A stretch of DNA of 64,000 nt from Acerihabitans sp035013185. GTDB taxonomy: Bacteria; Pseudomonadota; Gammaproteobacteria; Enterobacterales; Enterobacteriaceae. Numbering within the stretch: position 1 is the stretch's first letter; the number at the start of each line of letters is the position of its first letter. Positions 51,518 through 61,561 of the stretch are shown piece by piece. Where the stretch lies: contig NZ_JAYGJO010000017.1 in assembly GCF_035013185.1 (NCBI RefSeq), forward strand, positions 47,584 to 111,583, written 5' to 3'. Made by a program: the position numbers and the translations under genes. The notes beneath the pieces are model-generated. The model searched no databases. It saw nothing but the letters and a program-made list of their open reading frames with translations, and was not told the origin of the DNA.

Positions 51518-53086
51518 TCAGACGAGCGCACGCTTGCGGCGCATAAACCAGGCCGGGATAATAGCCAGAAAAAAAAACACCGCCACCACATAAAAACCAT
51601 CCTGATAAGCGAACAACTGCGCTTTGGGTACCAACATCGATTCCAAATAGGCCATCGACCCGGGATTAACCCCTTGCGGTAGTCGGTTGCCGAACGGATT
51701 GCCCCAATGGGAATAAAGCAGTGCCAGGCGGGAAATGGATTGTGCCGCAATGGCGTTCGACGCCGTCAACGCCTGGGCCAAGGCATCACCATGAAAAATG
51801 GTCCGCCTGTCGATAACCACCGACAGCAAATTCACGCCAAAGGCGCCGCCCAGTTGCCGGACAAAATTCAAACTGCCCGACCCTTGCGCCAACGTTGAAG
51901 CCGGCAGCGCACGCAAAGCACCGGCATTGAGTGCCGGTAGCATCACCCCCAGACCGATACGCCCCAACACCACCCACAGCGCCATGGTCCAGAACGGCGT
52001 ATCCACATCCGCCCCACCGGTTAACCAGCTCGATAAGGCAAAAATGACCAAGCCGGCGATAACCGGTATATGGGGCGGCAGCCGATCGCTTAGCAGTCCG
52101 GCAAAAGGAAATATCAGCCCCAGCGCCAGGCCTGATGGCATCAATAATAAGCCGGATCGGGTCGGCGTGTAACCCTGCACGGTCTGGACAAATAACGGAA
52201 TAATATAGGTCGAGCCGTAAATACCGGCGCCCAGCGCAAACGCCACCACACAACCTGCGGAAAAGCGGGCATTGGTAAACACCCGTAGGCTAAGTAAAGG
52301 TTGTGGTGCGATCAGTTCCCACGCAATAAATCCGGCGCTGGTCAACGCGGCGGTGGTAAACATGCCGATGATAAAAAAGGAGTTCCAGCCTTCGCGCTGG
52401 CCGTTGGATAGCCCAGTGAGCAAGCTGGTCAGCGCGCAGATCAATAACAGGAACCCCAAGGCATCAAATCTGCGGCGCGGTGCGGGAGCCTGTTTATCCA
52501 GGTCAGGCAGAATAATCATCGCCGCCGCCATGCCGGCGATGCAAAATGGCACGACCACCAGGAAAACGTAACGCCAATCGTACTGATCGACCATCAAGCC
52601 GCCCACGGTGGGGCCGAGTGCTGGTGCCAGCACCACCCCTACCCCATAAATGCCCATGGCTTTACCGCGCTGGGAAGGTGGGAATACCTGCGACAACACC
52701 ACCATCGCCAACGGCTGAATAATGCCGGAAGCACTGCCTTGCAGCACCCGGGCCAAAATCACCTCGGGGCCGCTGGTGCTGACAAAACCCAGCAAACATC
52801 CGGCGATAAAAATCAACAGCGCGCCAACAAAGGCGCGCCGGTAACCAAATCGTTCCAATGCCCAGGCGGTGATAAGCATCGTGGCGGTCATTGAGGCCAG
52901 AAAAGCGGTAGAAAGCCATTGCACCTGATCCTGGCCCAGACCAAACGCCCCCATAATATCGCGCATGGCGACGTTAACAATGGTGGCGGTGGCCGTCGTC
53001 GCGATAGTCCCCAACATCACCGTTCCGGTAGCCAGCCAGCGATAGGCTGGCCCAAAACGCTCCGCCTGTGATTCAATCGGCGACAT
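51518..53086 (-). CDS. DHA2 family MFS efflux pump (EmrB-like)
   Basis: The 522-residue, 14-helix drug:H+ antiporter has DHA2 motifs ATIVNVAMRDIMGAFG, QWLSTAFL, the A-like motif ERFGYRRAFVGALL and motif C-like GPTVGGLMVDQYDWRYVF. It is the inner-membrane pump of a tripartite efflux system with the upstream fusion protein and a TolC-type channel elsewhere. ATG 53086 was preferred to TTG 53089; GAGGT lies upstream. It overlaps the fusion-protein gene by 14 bp. Drug range is unknown. Confidence 0.92.
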   Translation of the reverse strand: MSPIESQAERFGPAYRWLATGTVMLGTIATTATATIVNVAMRDIMGAFGLGQDQVQWLSTAFLASMTATMLITAWALERFGYRRAFVGALLIFIAGCLLGFVSTSGPEVILARVLQGSASGIIQPLAMVVLSQVFPPSQRGKAMGIYGVGVVLAPALGPTVGGLMVDQYDWRYVFLVVVPFCIAGMAAAMIILPDLDKQAPAPRRRFDALGFLLLICALTSLLTGLSNGQREGWNSFFIIGMFTTAALTSAGFIAWELIAPQPLLSLRVFTNARFSAGCVVAFALGAGIYGSTYIIPLFVQTVQGYTPTRSGLLLMPSGLALGLIFPFAGLLSDRLPPHIPVIAGLVIFALSSWLTGGADVDTPFWTMALWVVLGRIGLGVMLPALNAGALRALPASTLAQGSGSLNFVRQLGGAFGVNLLSVVIDRRTIFHGDALAQALTASNAIAAQSISRLALLYSHWGNPFGNRLPQGVNPGSMAYLESMLVPKAQLFAYQDGFYVVAVFFFLAIIPAWFMRRKRALV

Positions 53087-54218
53087 CAATGGCTACCTCA
53101 ACCATCAGGCCAGGTTTACGCCACTGATCGACGTTGTCCGCCTTGCCATCAAAGGCGATACGTACCGGAACCCGCTGGGTGATTTTGGTGAAATTGCCGG
53201 AGGGGTTGGGGCTGGGCAACAGGGCAAACTGATTGGTCGCGGTATTGCCCACCCGAATAATGTGCCCACGTTGCACCATGCCGGGATAAGCATCCACGCT
53301 GATGTCCACCGGCTGGCCAACCGCCAGGTCACTCAATGCGGTTTCCTTGACGTTGGCTTCGACCCAGACATTCTTCGGATCGTGTACCATCATGACCCAC
53401 TGACCGGCCTGTATATAGTCCCCCACATTACCTAATGTGCGATCCACCACACCCTCCACCGGTGAGCGTAGCGTTCGGTCGGCGATTTCCTGGGTAATTT
53501 GATCCACCTGCGCCTGCAATGCCACTGCCTGTTGGCGCTGCATATCTATCTGACGGTCCAGCACCTGCAGTTGACCACGCTGCGCGCGCGCATCAGCCAA
53601 CGCCGCCCGCTGGGCCAGTAACTGCGCCCCGGCCTCGCGCTGCTGATCCTGACGTTGCAGCAGCGTGGTATGGCTCTCATCCCAGGTTTTTCTTGGGGTC
53701 AGACCACTTTTAACCAAACTGTCGTCACGTTGAAAATTGGCCTGTGCCAACGTCAATTGATGCCCAGCGTCAGAGAGTGTGGACTCGGCCACCGTCAACT
53801 GCGCTTGTGCCTGATCAAACTCGGCCTCGGTAGTCAAGTCTGCGGTTTGGCGTTGCGCTTGGGTATATGCAATTTGCGCCTTGGCCGCCGCAAGATCGCC
53901 CTGTATCGCCGCCAAGCGCAACCGCGCATCGCGAGTGTCAATTTGCGCCAGAATCTGGCCTTTTTTTACCCGATCGCCGTCCATTACCGGCCGAGCCACC
54001 AACCAACCATCGACCCGGCTCGATAACGTAATCACTTCCCCAGTGATATGGGCATCATTTTCCGTTACGTGGTTCAACCGCCAGTGGACCCATGAGGCAA
54101 ACCACAGTAGCAACACCACCAACAGCACCAAACTAACGAAAACCCAACGCTTGCGACGCGGTGTAAGACGTCTAAATCCTCTGAGCGACGGTCGGCGACG
54201 AGACACTGTCCCACTCAT
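53073..54218 (-). CDS. HlyD/EmrA-type membrane fusion protein
   Basis: The 381-residue periplasmic adaptor has an N-terminal basic cytoplasmic stretch, one TM (about residues 28-48), the lipoyl/beta-barrel start DAHITGEVITLSSRVDGWL and GDRVKKGQILAQID, a long Gln/Ala-rich coiled coil (about 100-220) and the barrel return (RSPVEGVVDRTLGNVGDYI). It links the EmrB-like pump to the outer-membrane channel. Its start overlaps the MarR gene stop by 4 bp. Confidence 0.92.
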   Translation of the reverse strand: MSGTVSRRRPSLRGFRRLTPRRKRWVFVSLVLLVVLLLWFASWVHWRLNHVTENDAHITGEVITLSSRVDGWLVARPVMDGDRVKKGQILAQIDTRDARLRLAAIQGDLAAAKAQIAYTQAQRQTADLTTEAEFDQAQAQLTVAESTLSDAGHQLTLAQANFQRDDSLVKSGLTPRKTWDESHTTLLQRQDQQREAGAQLLAQRAALADARAQRGQLQVLDRQIDMQRQQAVALQAQVDQITQEIADRTLRSPVEGVVDRTLGNVGDYIQAGQWVMMVHDPKNVWVEANVKETALSDLAVGQPVDISVDAYPGMVQRGHIIRVGNTATNQFALLPSPNPSGNFTKITQRVPVRIAFDGKADNVDQWRKPGLMVEVAIDVAD

Positions 54219-54688
54219 GCCGGATCTTTCTCCACCAACGCTAAACTTGCCAGCACCTGCGTGAGCAAGCCGTTCATCTGCTCAATATCGTGATCGTCCA
54301 CGCCAGACAGTACCTGGTTACGCACGGCCAGTGCTATGCCTTCTACCTGCTGCACCCGCTGCTGGCCGTGATCGGTGAGACGGATCTCCTTGGCCCGGCG
54401 ATCGCTGCCTTCGTGGCGCTCAATAAGTCCCTGCGCCTGCAGATTATCCAACAGCCGCACCACTGAAGAGGCATCCAGGGTAATGGCCTCCGCCAGATCT
54501 TTTTGTAGCATGGGTTTTTCAGCGCGAGATAAATACAGCAGGGGAACCCACGTTGCTTCGGTCAGGCCATAAGGCTGGAGTTTACGATCGATGACCCGGC
54601 GCCATTGACGGGCGGTTTGGGCGATCAGATTGGCAAATTGGCGTTGCGGCGAGACGGGCGATAATGATGAGGACGGCAATGATGACAT
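54215..54688 (-). CDS. MarR family repressor of the emr-like operon
   Basis: The 157-residue winged-helix protein has the MarR recognition segment LAEAITLDASSVVRLLDNLQAQGLIERHEGSDRRAKEI. SlyA/MprA-type relatives repress adjacent efflux genes and are released by aromatic ligands. ATG 54688 is preferred to the TTG at 54709. It is first in a three-gene overlapping operon (marR-emrA-emrB), and its promoter contains a palindrome overlapping the likely transcription start. Confidence 0.9.
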   Translation of the reverse strand: MSSLPSSSLSPVSPQRQFANLIAQTARQWRRVIDRKLQPYGLTEATWVPLLYLSRAEKPMLQKDLAEAITLDASSVVRLLDNLQAQGLIERHEGSDRRAKEIRLTDHGQQRVQQVEGIALAVRNQVLSGVDDHDIEQMNGLLTQVLASLALVEKDPA

Positions 54689-54714
54689 AAATAAACAGCT
54701 TCCAACCAATTAGT

Positions 54715-54756
54715 TGACATGTCATTAATTAACTACCTTACGTATATTTTTGTCAA
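54715..54756 (-). promoter_or_regulatory. Promoter and operator of the marR-emr operon
   Basis: On the minus strand TTGACA (54751-54756) and TTAATT (54727-54732) are spaced by 18 bp. Just downstream, TGACATGTCA (54715-54724) is a perfect 10-bp palindrome within larger TAGTT/AACTA arms (54711-54735). This layout suits autorepression by the MarR protein. Confidence 0.55.
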
Positions 54757-54889
54757 GTGATGCCGCATGCCCCGAATGGATGATTAAAGCGAGAACAATA
54801 GGCTTTTTTGTGTTTACCACCCCATTCACTGCGCGCCAGCTCTGACAAAATAGCGATAAATAACGCAATGATTCTCCAGGGATAAGGTC

Positions 54890-56551
54890 ATGAGTGATAT
54901 TGCACTAACGGTCAGTATGTTGGCACTGGTGGCAGTGATAGGACTGTGGATCGGTAACTGGCGCATCTATGGCGTGGGTCTGGGTATTGGTGGCGTGCTG
55001 TTCGGCGGCATTATTGTCGGACATTTTGCTAAAACGGCAGGTTTAAGCCTTAACGGCGATATGCTGCATTTTATCCAGGAATTCGGGTTGATCCTGTTTG
55101 TTTATACTATCGGCATCCAGGTGGGCCCGGGCTTTTTCTCGTCATTACGTGTATCCGGTCTGCGACTTAACCTGTTTGCCATACTGATAGTGGTACTGGG
55201 TATGCTGCTAACAGCACTTATCCATAAAGTGTTTAATGTGCCACTGCCGGTGGTACTGGGCATATTTTCCGGCGCGATCACCAATACCCCCGCCCTGGGA
55301 GCCGGACAGCAGATCCTGACTGATTTGGGCACCAACCCCAGCCAGATCAGCCAAATGGGCATGGGTTACGCCATGGCTTATCCCTTTGGCATCTTCGGCA
55401 TCCTCTTGAGCATGTGGCTGATTCGTTTTGTTTTAGGCATTAATGTAGAACGCGAAGCAAAACAATACGACATTGACAGTGGTGCCAACCGCAGCCAGTT
55501 GCAAACCATGAATATCCGGGTCACCAACGCCAATCTGCAAGGACTGGCGATGCAGGATGTGCCCGTGCTAAATAGCACCGAGATCGTCTGCTCGCGCTTG
55601 AAACGCGGCGACATGTTGATGGTTCCGCTGCCCACCACCGTGATTCAGACCGACGATCTGCTGCATTTGGTGGGTTTACCCCGGGATCTGGAAAAAACCC
55701 GCCTGGTGATTGGCCAGCAGGTTGACACCTCGCTTTCCATGCAGGGTACCGATCTACGGATGGAACGGGTGGTGGTCACCAATGAAAAAGTGCTGGGCAA
55801 AAAAATTCACGATCTGCATTTTAAACAACAATATGATGTCGTGGTTTCCCGCCTGAACCGCGCCGGCGTGGAACTGATTGCCAGCAGTAATGCCAGTCTG
55901 CAGTTCGGCGATATCCTCAATTTAGTCGGCCGTCCGGAGTCCATTCATGCTGTCGCCGCCGTGGTCGGCAACGCGCAGCAAAAACTTCAGCAAGTGCATA
56001 TGCTGCCGGTGTTTATCGGCATTGGTTTGGGTGTAGTGCTGGGATCGTTGCCCCTGTATGTTCCAGGTTTGCCCGCCGCACTGCGCCTGGGATTGGCGGG
56101 CGGACCGCTGGTGGTGGCGATTATCCTTGGGCGCATCGGCAGTATCGGCAAGCTGTACTGGTTTATGCCGCCCAGCGCCAACCTGGCGTTGCGTGAGCTG
56201 GGCATTGTGTTATTTCTGGCGGTAGTGGGCCTCAAGTCCGGAGGGGATTTTGTGCATACCCTGGTTTATGGCGACGGCCTGTCATGGTTGGGTTATGGCG
56301 CCTTGATCACCGCTATCCCACTGATTAGCGTCGGCCTGCTGGCGCGGGTGGTGTTCAAGATGAATTATCTCAGTCTGTGCGGCGTATTGGCCGGATCGAT
56401 GACCGATCCACCGGCGCTGGCTTTTGCCAACGCTTTGCACGGCACCAGCGGCGCGGCCGCGCTCTCTTATGCCACGGTGTATCCGCTGGTCATGTTCCTG
56501 CGCATTCTGTCGCCACAATTGCTGGCGCTGATTTTTTGGGTATCGATGTGA
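54890..56551 (+). CDS. yidE: YidE family AspT-type transporter
   Basis: The 553-residue protein is the same length as E. coli YidE and colinear with it. It has two AspT/YidE/YbjL antiporter-duplication halves, each starting with several TM helices (VVGHF-like IIVGHFAKTAGL; FMPPSANLALRELGIVLFL), separated by two TrkA-C (RCK) domains in residues about 200-370. Substrate is unknown. It stands apart from ibpAB, its neighbours in E. coli. AAGG lies just before the ATG. Confidence 0.94.
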   Translation: MSDIALTVSMLALVAVIGLWIGNWRIYGVGLGIGGVLFGGIIVGHFAKTAGLSLNGDMLHFIQEFGLILFVYTIGIQVGPGFFSSLRVSGLRLNLFAILIVVLGMLLTALIHKVFNVPLPVVLGIFSGAITNTPALGAGQQILTDLGTNPSQISQMGMGYAMAYPFGIFGILLSMWLIRFVLGINVEREAKQYDIDSGANRSQLQTMNIRVTNANLQGLAMQDVPVLNSTEIVCSRLKRGDMLMVPLPTTVIQTDDLLHLVGLPRDLEKTRLVIGQQVDTSLSMQGTDLRMERVVVTNEKVLGKKIHDLHFKQQYDVVVSRLNRAGVELIASSNASLQFGDILNLVGRPESIHAVAAVVGNAQQKLQQVHMLPVFIGIGLGVVLGSLPLYVPGLPAALRLGLAGGPLVVAIILGRIGSIGKLYWFMPPSANLALRELGIVLFLAVVGLKSGGDFVHTLVYGDGLSWLGYGALITAIPLISVGLLARVVFKMNYLSLCGVLAGSMTDPPALAFANALHGTSGAAALSYATVYPLVMFLRILSPQLLALIFWVSM

Positions 56552-56577
56552 TACGTCTGCAGGTGATGGCGGTTGCC

Positions 56578-58191
56578 TTACGCCATCACCTGTGCCAGCC
56601 AGTCTTCCCTCATTTCCGGTACCGCATCGATTAAACATTGAGTATAACCATCCAGCGGCGGGCGCAGCGCGTCATCGACGCTGCCCTGGCGGATAATACG
56701 CCCCGCACGCAACACCGCCACATCATGGGCAATTTCTTTTACCACCTGCAGATCGTGGGTGATAAACAGCAACGAGACGCCGGTATCTTGTTGCAACTGG
56801 CGCAGCAATTGCAATACCTCGCGGGCAACCAGCGGATCGAGCGCCGACGTGGGTTCATCACACACGATCAGGCTCGGCTGCGCCGCCAGGGCACGGGCAA
56901 TGCATACCCGCTGTTTCTGTCCCCCGGACAGCGTCGGCGGGTAACGTTTTGCCAGGCTTACCTCCAAACCCACCTGCCCCAACAGTTCGCGAACCCGCTG
57001 TTCGCGCTGAGCCCGATCAAGCCCGGTGAATTGTTGCAAGGCACGGTTCAACTGGTCGCCAATCAACAGCTTGGGATTGAGCGCCGTGTCAGGTATTTGA
57101 TGAATCATCTGGATCCGCTGCAAATGCTGACGGCTGCGCTGGCGTAACGTCGGCGGCAACGGCAGTCCGTTAAGGGTGACGGACCCTTCCTCGGCGGCCA
57201 GCAGACCGCAAATCACTTTACCAAGCGTCGATTTACCGGAACCGGATTCGCCAATCACCGCCAGGGTACGGCCCTTAGACAGATTCAGACAAACCCCGTC
57301 CAACACCCGCTGATGAGAATAACGCACACTAAGTGAGCGGATTGCCAACAGCGTCGTGGCCTCTCCCGGCACAATTCCGGGGCGACAGTCACTGCGCCCG
57401 GCATTCAGCAGATCGCGGGTATACTGCTCGGCGGGAAAATGCAGAATCTGACGAGTGGTATTGTGCTCAACCTGACGGCCATGGCGCAGCACCATTATGT
57501 GGTCGGCCAACTGAGCCACCACCGCCAGATCATGACTGATATAGATAGCCGCCACGCCGTCGTGACGAATCACCTCGGCGATAGCCTGCAGGATCTCCAA
57601 TTGGGTGATCACATCCAGCGCCGTGGTCGGCTCATCGAAGATGATCAGCTCGGGTCGGCTGCACAAAGCCATGGCAATCATTGCGCGCTGCAATTGCCCC
57701 CCGGAGACCTGATGGGGATAACGCTGATAAAACTGTTCCGGCTGCGGTAAAGAGAAGCGTTGAAACAGTTCCAACGCCCGGGCCCGGGCTGCCTGCGCGT
57801 CCAGTACCCCATGCAGGCGGGCCGCTTCCACCACCTGAGCACCAATGGTTAGCGCCGGATTAAAAGCAGCACCGGCGGACTGCGCCACATAAGCAATACG
57901 TTTGCCACGAATGTGACGCAGTTGACGCTCTGGCAGACGCGCCAAATCCTGATCATGGAACATAATACGCCCGCCGGTCAGTGTCATACCGTCACGGCAA
58001 TGGCCAAGGATGGCCTGACCAATCGTCGATTTCCCCGCACCGGACTCACCGATCAAGCCCAGCACCTCGCCCGTGTTAAGCGTGAAGGAAATATCATCCA
58101 CCAGCAACCGCGCCGGTTTGCCGTTGGCACTAACGTGCAAATGTTCAACACTCAGCAGACATTGAGATGTGGCAAGGTGACCGTTAGTCAT
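56578..58191 (-). CDS. ABC transporter, fused dual ATPase (peptide type)
   Basis: The 537-residue protein has two complete ABC ATPase domains, as in YejF/DppDF fusions. The first carries Walker A GESGAGKST, signature VSGGQLQRA, Walker B LIIFDEPTTALD; the second GESGSGKST, LSGGQKQRV, LIVCDEPTSALD. It energises the two permeases encoded upstream, overlapping the second by 8 bp. ATG 58191 (MTNGHL) was chosen over upstream codons that lie inside the permease gene. It ends the five-gene operon. Confidence 0.93.
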   Translation of the reverse strand: MTNGHLATSQCLLSVEHLHVSANGKPARLLVDDISFTLNTGEVLGLIGESGAGKSTIGQAILGHCRDGMTLTGGRIMFHDQDLARLPERQLRHIRGKRIAYVAQSAGAAFNPALTIGAQVVEAARLHGVLDAQAARARALELFQRFSLPQPEQFYQRYPHQVSGGQLQRAMIAMALCSRPELIIFDEPTTALDVITQLEILQAIAEVIRHDGVAAIYISHDLAVVAQLADHIMVLRHGRQVEHNTTRQILHFPAEQYTRDLLNAGRSDCRPGIVPGEATTLLAIRSLSVRYSHQRVLDGVCLNLSKGRTLAVIGESGSGKSTLGKVICGLLAAEEGSVTLNGLPLPPTLRQRSRQHLQRIQMIHQIPDTALNPKLLIGDQLNRALQQFTGLDRAQREQRVRELLGQVGLEVSLAKRYPPTLSGGQKQRVCIARALAAQPSLIVCDEPTSALDPLVAREVLQLLRQLQQDTGVSLLFITHDLQVVKEIAHDVAVLRAGRIIRQGSVDDALRPPLDGYTQCLIDAVPEMREDWLAQVMA

Positions 58192-59005
58192 GGCTGCGAC
58201 CTCCCCAGGCGCGGGCATTATTACCCACCAGCCAGTCCGCCAGCATATTGATGCACAAAGCCAGCAGGGCAATAGCCGCCCCCGGGATCAGGGCAGCCCA
58301 GATGCCAAACAGGATCCCGTCTTTATTATCCCTGGCCAGCCCGCCCCAGTCGGCAGTGGGTGGTTGAACCCCCAGCCCCAGGAAGGATAAGGCCGAAAGA
58401 AACAGCAAAATAAAAATAAAACGCAGCGCAAATTCGGCAATCAATATCGGTAACGCATTGGGCAAAATCTCCCGCATCAGGATCCAGCCCAAACGTTCCC
58501 CACGCATGCGGGCCACGTCAATAAACTCCATGGCGGCAATATTGACCGCCAACGCACGGGCAACGCGCAGAATACGGGTCGCTTCCAGCAGTCCGAGCAC
58601 CATGATAATGACCCCCAGGGTTTTCGGCAGCATCGCCAGAATAATCAACGCCAGGATCAGGGTGGGTATCGCCATGATGATATCGTTAATGCGCGAAATA
58701 AGTTGATCGATCCAACCACCGCATACCCCGGCGATAAATCCCAGTGTCGTGCCAATCACAAACGCCACCAGCGCCGCCAAGCCGGTCACCGCCAGGGACG
58801 TACGTGTTCCCCAGATAAGACGGGACAACAGGTCGCGGCCAAGGTTATCTGTGCCTAAACGGGCCAGCGCCGAGGGGGTGTCCCACGCCATGCCGACTAC
58901 CTGGTCGGGTGCATGGGGAGAAAGCCAAGGGGCGAACAGCGCCACCCCGACAAACAGAAACAGCCCGGCAATACCGGGTAACAAAGAAAGTTTTATCGCA
59001 GGCAT
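58184..59005 (-). CDS. ABC transporter permease (DppC/OppC type)
   Basis: The 273-residue inner-membrane protein has DppC-type features: a N-terminal TM, LGTDNLGRDLLSRLIWGTRTSL, then BPD_transp_1 helices with the ATPase-contact loop EFIDVARMRGERLGWILMREILPNALP. ATG 59005 (MPAIKLSL) was chosen; codons further upstream overlap the previous permease. It pairs with the other permease to form the channel of a peptide-type importer. Confidence 0.93.
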   Translation of the reverse strand: MPAIKLSLLPGIAGLFLFVGVALFAPWLSPHAPDQVVGMAWDTPSALARLGTDNLGRDLLSRLIWGTRTSLAVTGLAALVAFVIGTTLGFIAGVCGGWIDQLISRINDIIMAIPTLILALIILAMLPKTLGVIIMVLGLLEATRILRVARALAVNIAAMEFIDVARMRGERLGWILMREILPNALPILIAEFALRFIFILLFLSALSFLGLGVQPPTADWGGLARDNKDGILFGIWAALIPGAAIALLALCINMLADWLVGNNARAWGGRSHD

Positions 59006-59009
59006 CGCA

Positions 59010-60005
59010 TTATTTTCCGTGGCGCAAGCGGGGATTTGCCAGCATGGCCACCACATCAGCAAACAGATTGAGCAGAATATACATTGCCGCCAACACCAAG
59101 GCACAGCTCTGCACGACCGGAACATCGCGTTTGGTAATGCTGTCCACCATATACTGGCCCAGGCCGGGATAGACAAACACATTTTCAACGATCACCACGC
59201 CCACCATCAGATAAGCCAGATTCAGTACAATAACGTTAATGATTGGCGCCCAGGCATTCGGCAAAACATGCCGCCAAAGAATCCCCATGGGTGATAATCC
59301 CTTGAGGATGGCCGTATCCACATAACTACTGCGCTGAGCACTCAACAATGCCGCGCGCGTCATGTTGCTCATATGCCCCAGCACCGCCAGCACCAGCGTC
59401 GCACAGGGTAGTGCAATGGCCTGCAACCGGCTTAGCAACGGCATATCACCCTGTACATTACTGTTGCTGGGCAACCAGGCCAGGGTCATGGAAAAAATCA
59501 GAATCAGCAGATAACCGGAGAAAAACTCCGGCAGCGCTACTGCGGTGCGGGTAAACAGGTTAAGCAGATTATCAATCCAGCCACCGTGAAAACGTACCGA
59601 AACAAAACCAATGGTCAACGCCAGGGGGATCGCCACCACCGCCGTACTGCCGGCCAAAAATAAGGTGTTTTTCAGTCGAACCCACAAGGTGATGGAAATA
59701 TTATCCCGGGAGGTCAGGCTGATGCCAAAATCCCCTTGAAGCACCCCACCGAGCCAATGCAGGTAGCGCCACAACGCAGGCTGGTCCAATCCCAGTTGCA
59801 GCCTGAGCGCCTGCACCGACGCAGGCGTTGCCGACTGTCCCAGGATCGCCGTAGCGGTATCGCCGGGCAACAAATTGAGACCGGCGAAAATCAGTACCGA
59901 GACCGCAAGTACCATCAGCAACCCACCCGCTAAGCGCCGCAAAATCATGGCGGCCAGTAGCGACCGCCCTCCTGTGCGAGCAGAAACTGCTATGGATAAA
60001 GACAT
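59010..60005 (-). CDS. ABC transporter permease (DppB/OppB type)
   Basis: The 331-residue permease has the DppB signature N-terminus (ILRRLAGGLLMVLAVSVLIFAGLNLLPGD), a QLGLDQPALWRYLHWLGGVLQGDFG-like periplasmic segment, and the ATPase-contact loop SSYVDTAILKGLSPMGILWRHVLPNA. ATG 60005 follows AAGGG. It comes directly after the binding-protein gene (5 bp) and before the second permease (4 bp). Confidence 0.93.
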   Translation of the reverse strand: MSLSIAVSARTGGRSLLAAMILRRLAGGLLMVLAVSVLIFAGLNLLPGDTATAILGQSATPASVQALRLQLGLDQPALWRYLHWLGGVLQGDFGISLTSRDNISITLWVRLKNTLFLAGSTAVVAIPLALTIGFVSVRFHGGWIDNLLNLFTRTAVALPEFFSGYLLILIFSMTLAWLPSNSNVQGDMPLLSRLQAIALPCATLVLAVLGHMSNMTRAALLSAQRSSYVDTAILKGLSPMGILWRHVLPNAWAPIINVIVLNLAYLMVGVVIVENVFVYPGLGQYMVDSITKRDVPVVQSCALVLAAMYILLNLFADVVAMLANPRLRHGK

Positions 60006-60010
60006 GAATA

Positions 60011-61561
60011 TTACCCTTCCAACCAAACTTTCTCGGCGGCGCGGTTAGCGCTTAGTGGCAGACCGGGCACCGACGTAAAACCCTGGACTTTTTTGCTGGC
60101 GGCACTGAGTGAATCCGCATACAGCGGGATGATTTCACTGCCCTGATCCACCAACATCACCTGGATGTCATGGTATATCTGGCGACGTTTATCTTCGTTG
60201 GTTTCACCCCGTGCTGCGCTCACCAACTGGTCGAAGGCCGGTACCCGCCAGGCGGATTCATTCCAGGGGGCTTTACTGGTAAACACCAACGACAGCAGGG
60301 AATCCGCCGTGGGACGGGACGTCCAGTTGGAGGTACAAAACGATTTTTTCAACCAGGTATCGTTCCAGAATGCGTCATCCGGCACCCGCTCCACACTGAG
60401 CGGGATACCCGCTTTTTTGGCCGATTGCTGATAGAGTTGGGCCGCATCTACCGCGCCGGGGAAACCGGCATCGGCGGCGTAGAGCACCAGCGGACCGTTG
60501 AAGCCGGCTTTCTGCCAGTGGAAACGTGCCTGATCCGGATCGTAAGGACGCTGTGGGATATCCTTGGCAAAGTACTTATTGGACGGGAAAATCGGATTAT
60601 CGTTGCCCAGCGAAGCATAGCCCCCCAGCACGGTGTCAATCATCTGCTGGCGATCAATGGCATATTTCAGCGCCAGACGCCCATCCAGGGTATTGAACGG
60701 TGCAACATTGGACAGGCCCGGTAACGTGAACAGCTGGCTGTCTTTGTCACGGACCAACTGAATCGCCGGCATTTTTTCGATCCGGCTGACAATGCGCGGA
60801 TTCACCCGGTTAATCATATGAACCGAACCACTGACCAGCGCCGCCACCCGGGCGGTTGAATCGTTCATTGCCAGGGTTTCTACCGAATCCACATGGCCAC
60901 GGGCTGGGTTCCAGTGATTCGGATTGCGTTTCACCAGCATACGCACGCCGGGTTGGAAACTGTCCAGAATAAAGGCCCCGGTACCGATGCCTTTGTCGAA
61001 GCTTTCATTTTCGGCAGTAATAACAAAATGCACGGCGCTGAGCAGTGAAATAAACTCAACGTTCGGTTCGCTCAGCGTGATAGTGACTTCGTGCGCCCCC
61101 GTGGCGTCGATGGCGGTAACGGGATCCAGGTAACCTTTAACCGGCGAGGTTGATTTTTCGCCGCGATGATGGTTCAGCGACCAGACCACGTCTTTCGCCC
61201 CCAATTTGCGACCGTCGTGGAACTCCACGCCCTGACGAATGTTTAGCACCCATTTACGGCCGCCATTCTCATTGGACCAGGACTGTGCCAAAGAGGGTGC
61301 GATCTCGCCCTGCTCGTCGATTTCCACCAAGGCATTAAACAGCTGGCTGCCGGTGAAGTACATCCAGATCTCAAACCAGAACGCCGGGTCCAGACGGTCG
61401 GTAGTGGAAGCATTATCCACGCCAACAATCAAGTGCCCGCCCTTTTTAGGGGACGTGGGCGCCTCGGCGGCAAAGGCGGCCGATAACGACCAGGGAGAGG
61501 TCATGGCGGCAGTAATAGCAACGGCCCCCGTACTTTTAATAAAAGAACGACGATTAATCAT
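60011..61561 (-). CDS. ABC substrate-binding protein, family 5, Tat-exported
   Basis: The 516-residue SBP_bac_5 protein has a twin-arginine signal (NRRSFIKSTGAVA) and A-x-A cleavage near residue 35 (AAFAAEAP). The mature part has LDPAFWFEIWMYFTGSQLFNALVEID and family cluster VEFHDGRKLGAKDVVWSLN. Most relatives bind peptides or similar solutes. Tat rather than Sec export is less common for this family. ATG 61561 follows AGGTG; a GTG at 61570 is also in frame. It overlaps mmuM by 8 bp. Confidence 0.92.
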   Translation of the reverse strand: MINRRSFIKSTGAVAITAAMTSPWSLSAAFAAEAPTSPKKGGHLIVGVDNASTTDRLDPAFWFEIWMYFTGSQLFNALVEIDEQGEIAPSLAQSWSNENGGRKWVLNIRQGVEFHDGRKLGAKDVVWSLNHHRGEKSTSPVKGYLDPVTAIDATGAHEVTITLSEPNVEFISLLSAVHFVITAENESFDKGIGTGAFILDSFQPGVRMLVKRNPNHWNPARGHVDSVETLAMNDSTARVAALVSGSVHMINRVNPRIVSRIEKMPAIQLVRDKDSQLFTLPGLSNVAPFNTLDGRLALKYAIDRQQMIDTVLGGYASLGNDNPIFPSNKYFAKDIPQRPYDPDQARFHWQKAGFNGPLVLYAADAGFPGAVDAAQLYQQSAKKAGIPLSVERVPDDAFWNDTWLKKSFCTSNWTSRPTADSLLSLVFTSKAPWNESAWRVPAFDQLVSAARGETNEDKRRQIYHDIQVMLVDQGSEIIPLYADSLSAASKKVQGFTSVPGLPLSANRAAEKVWLEG

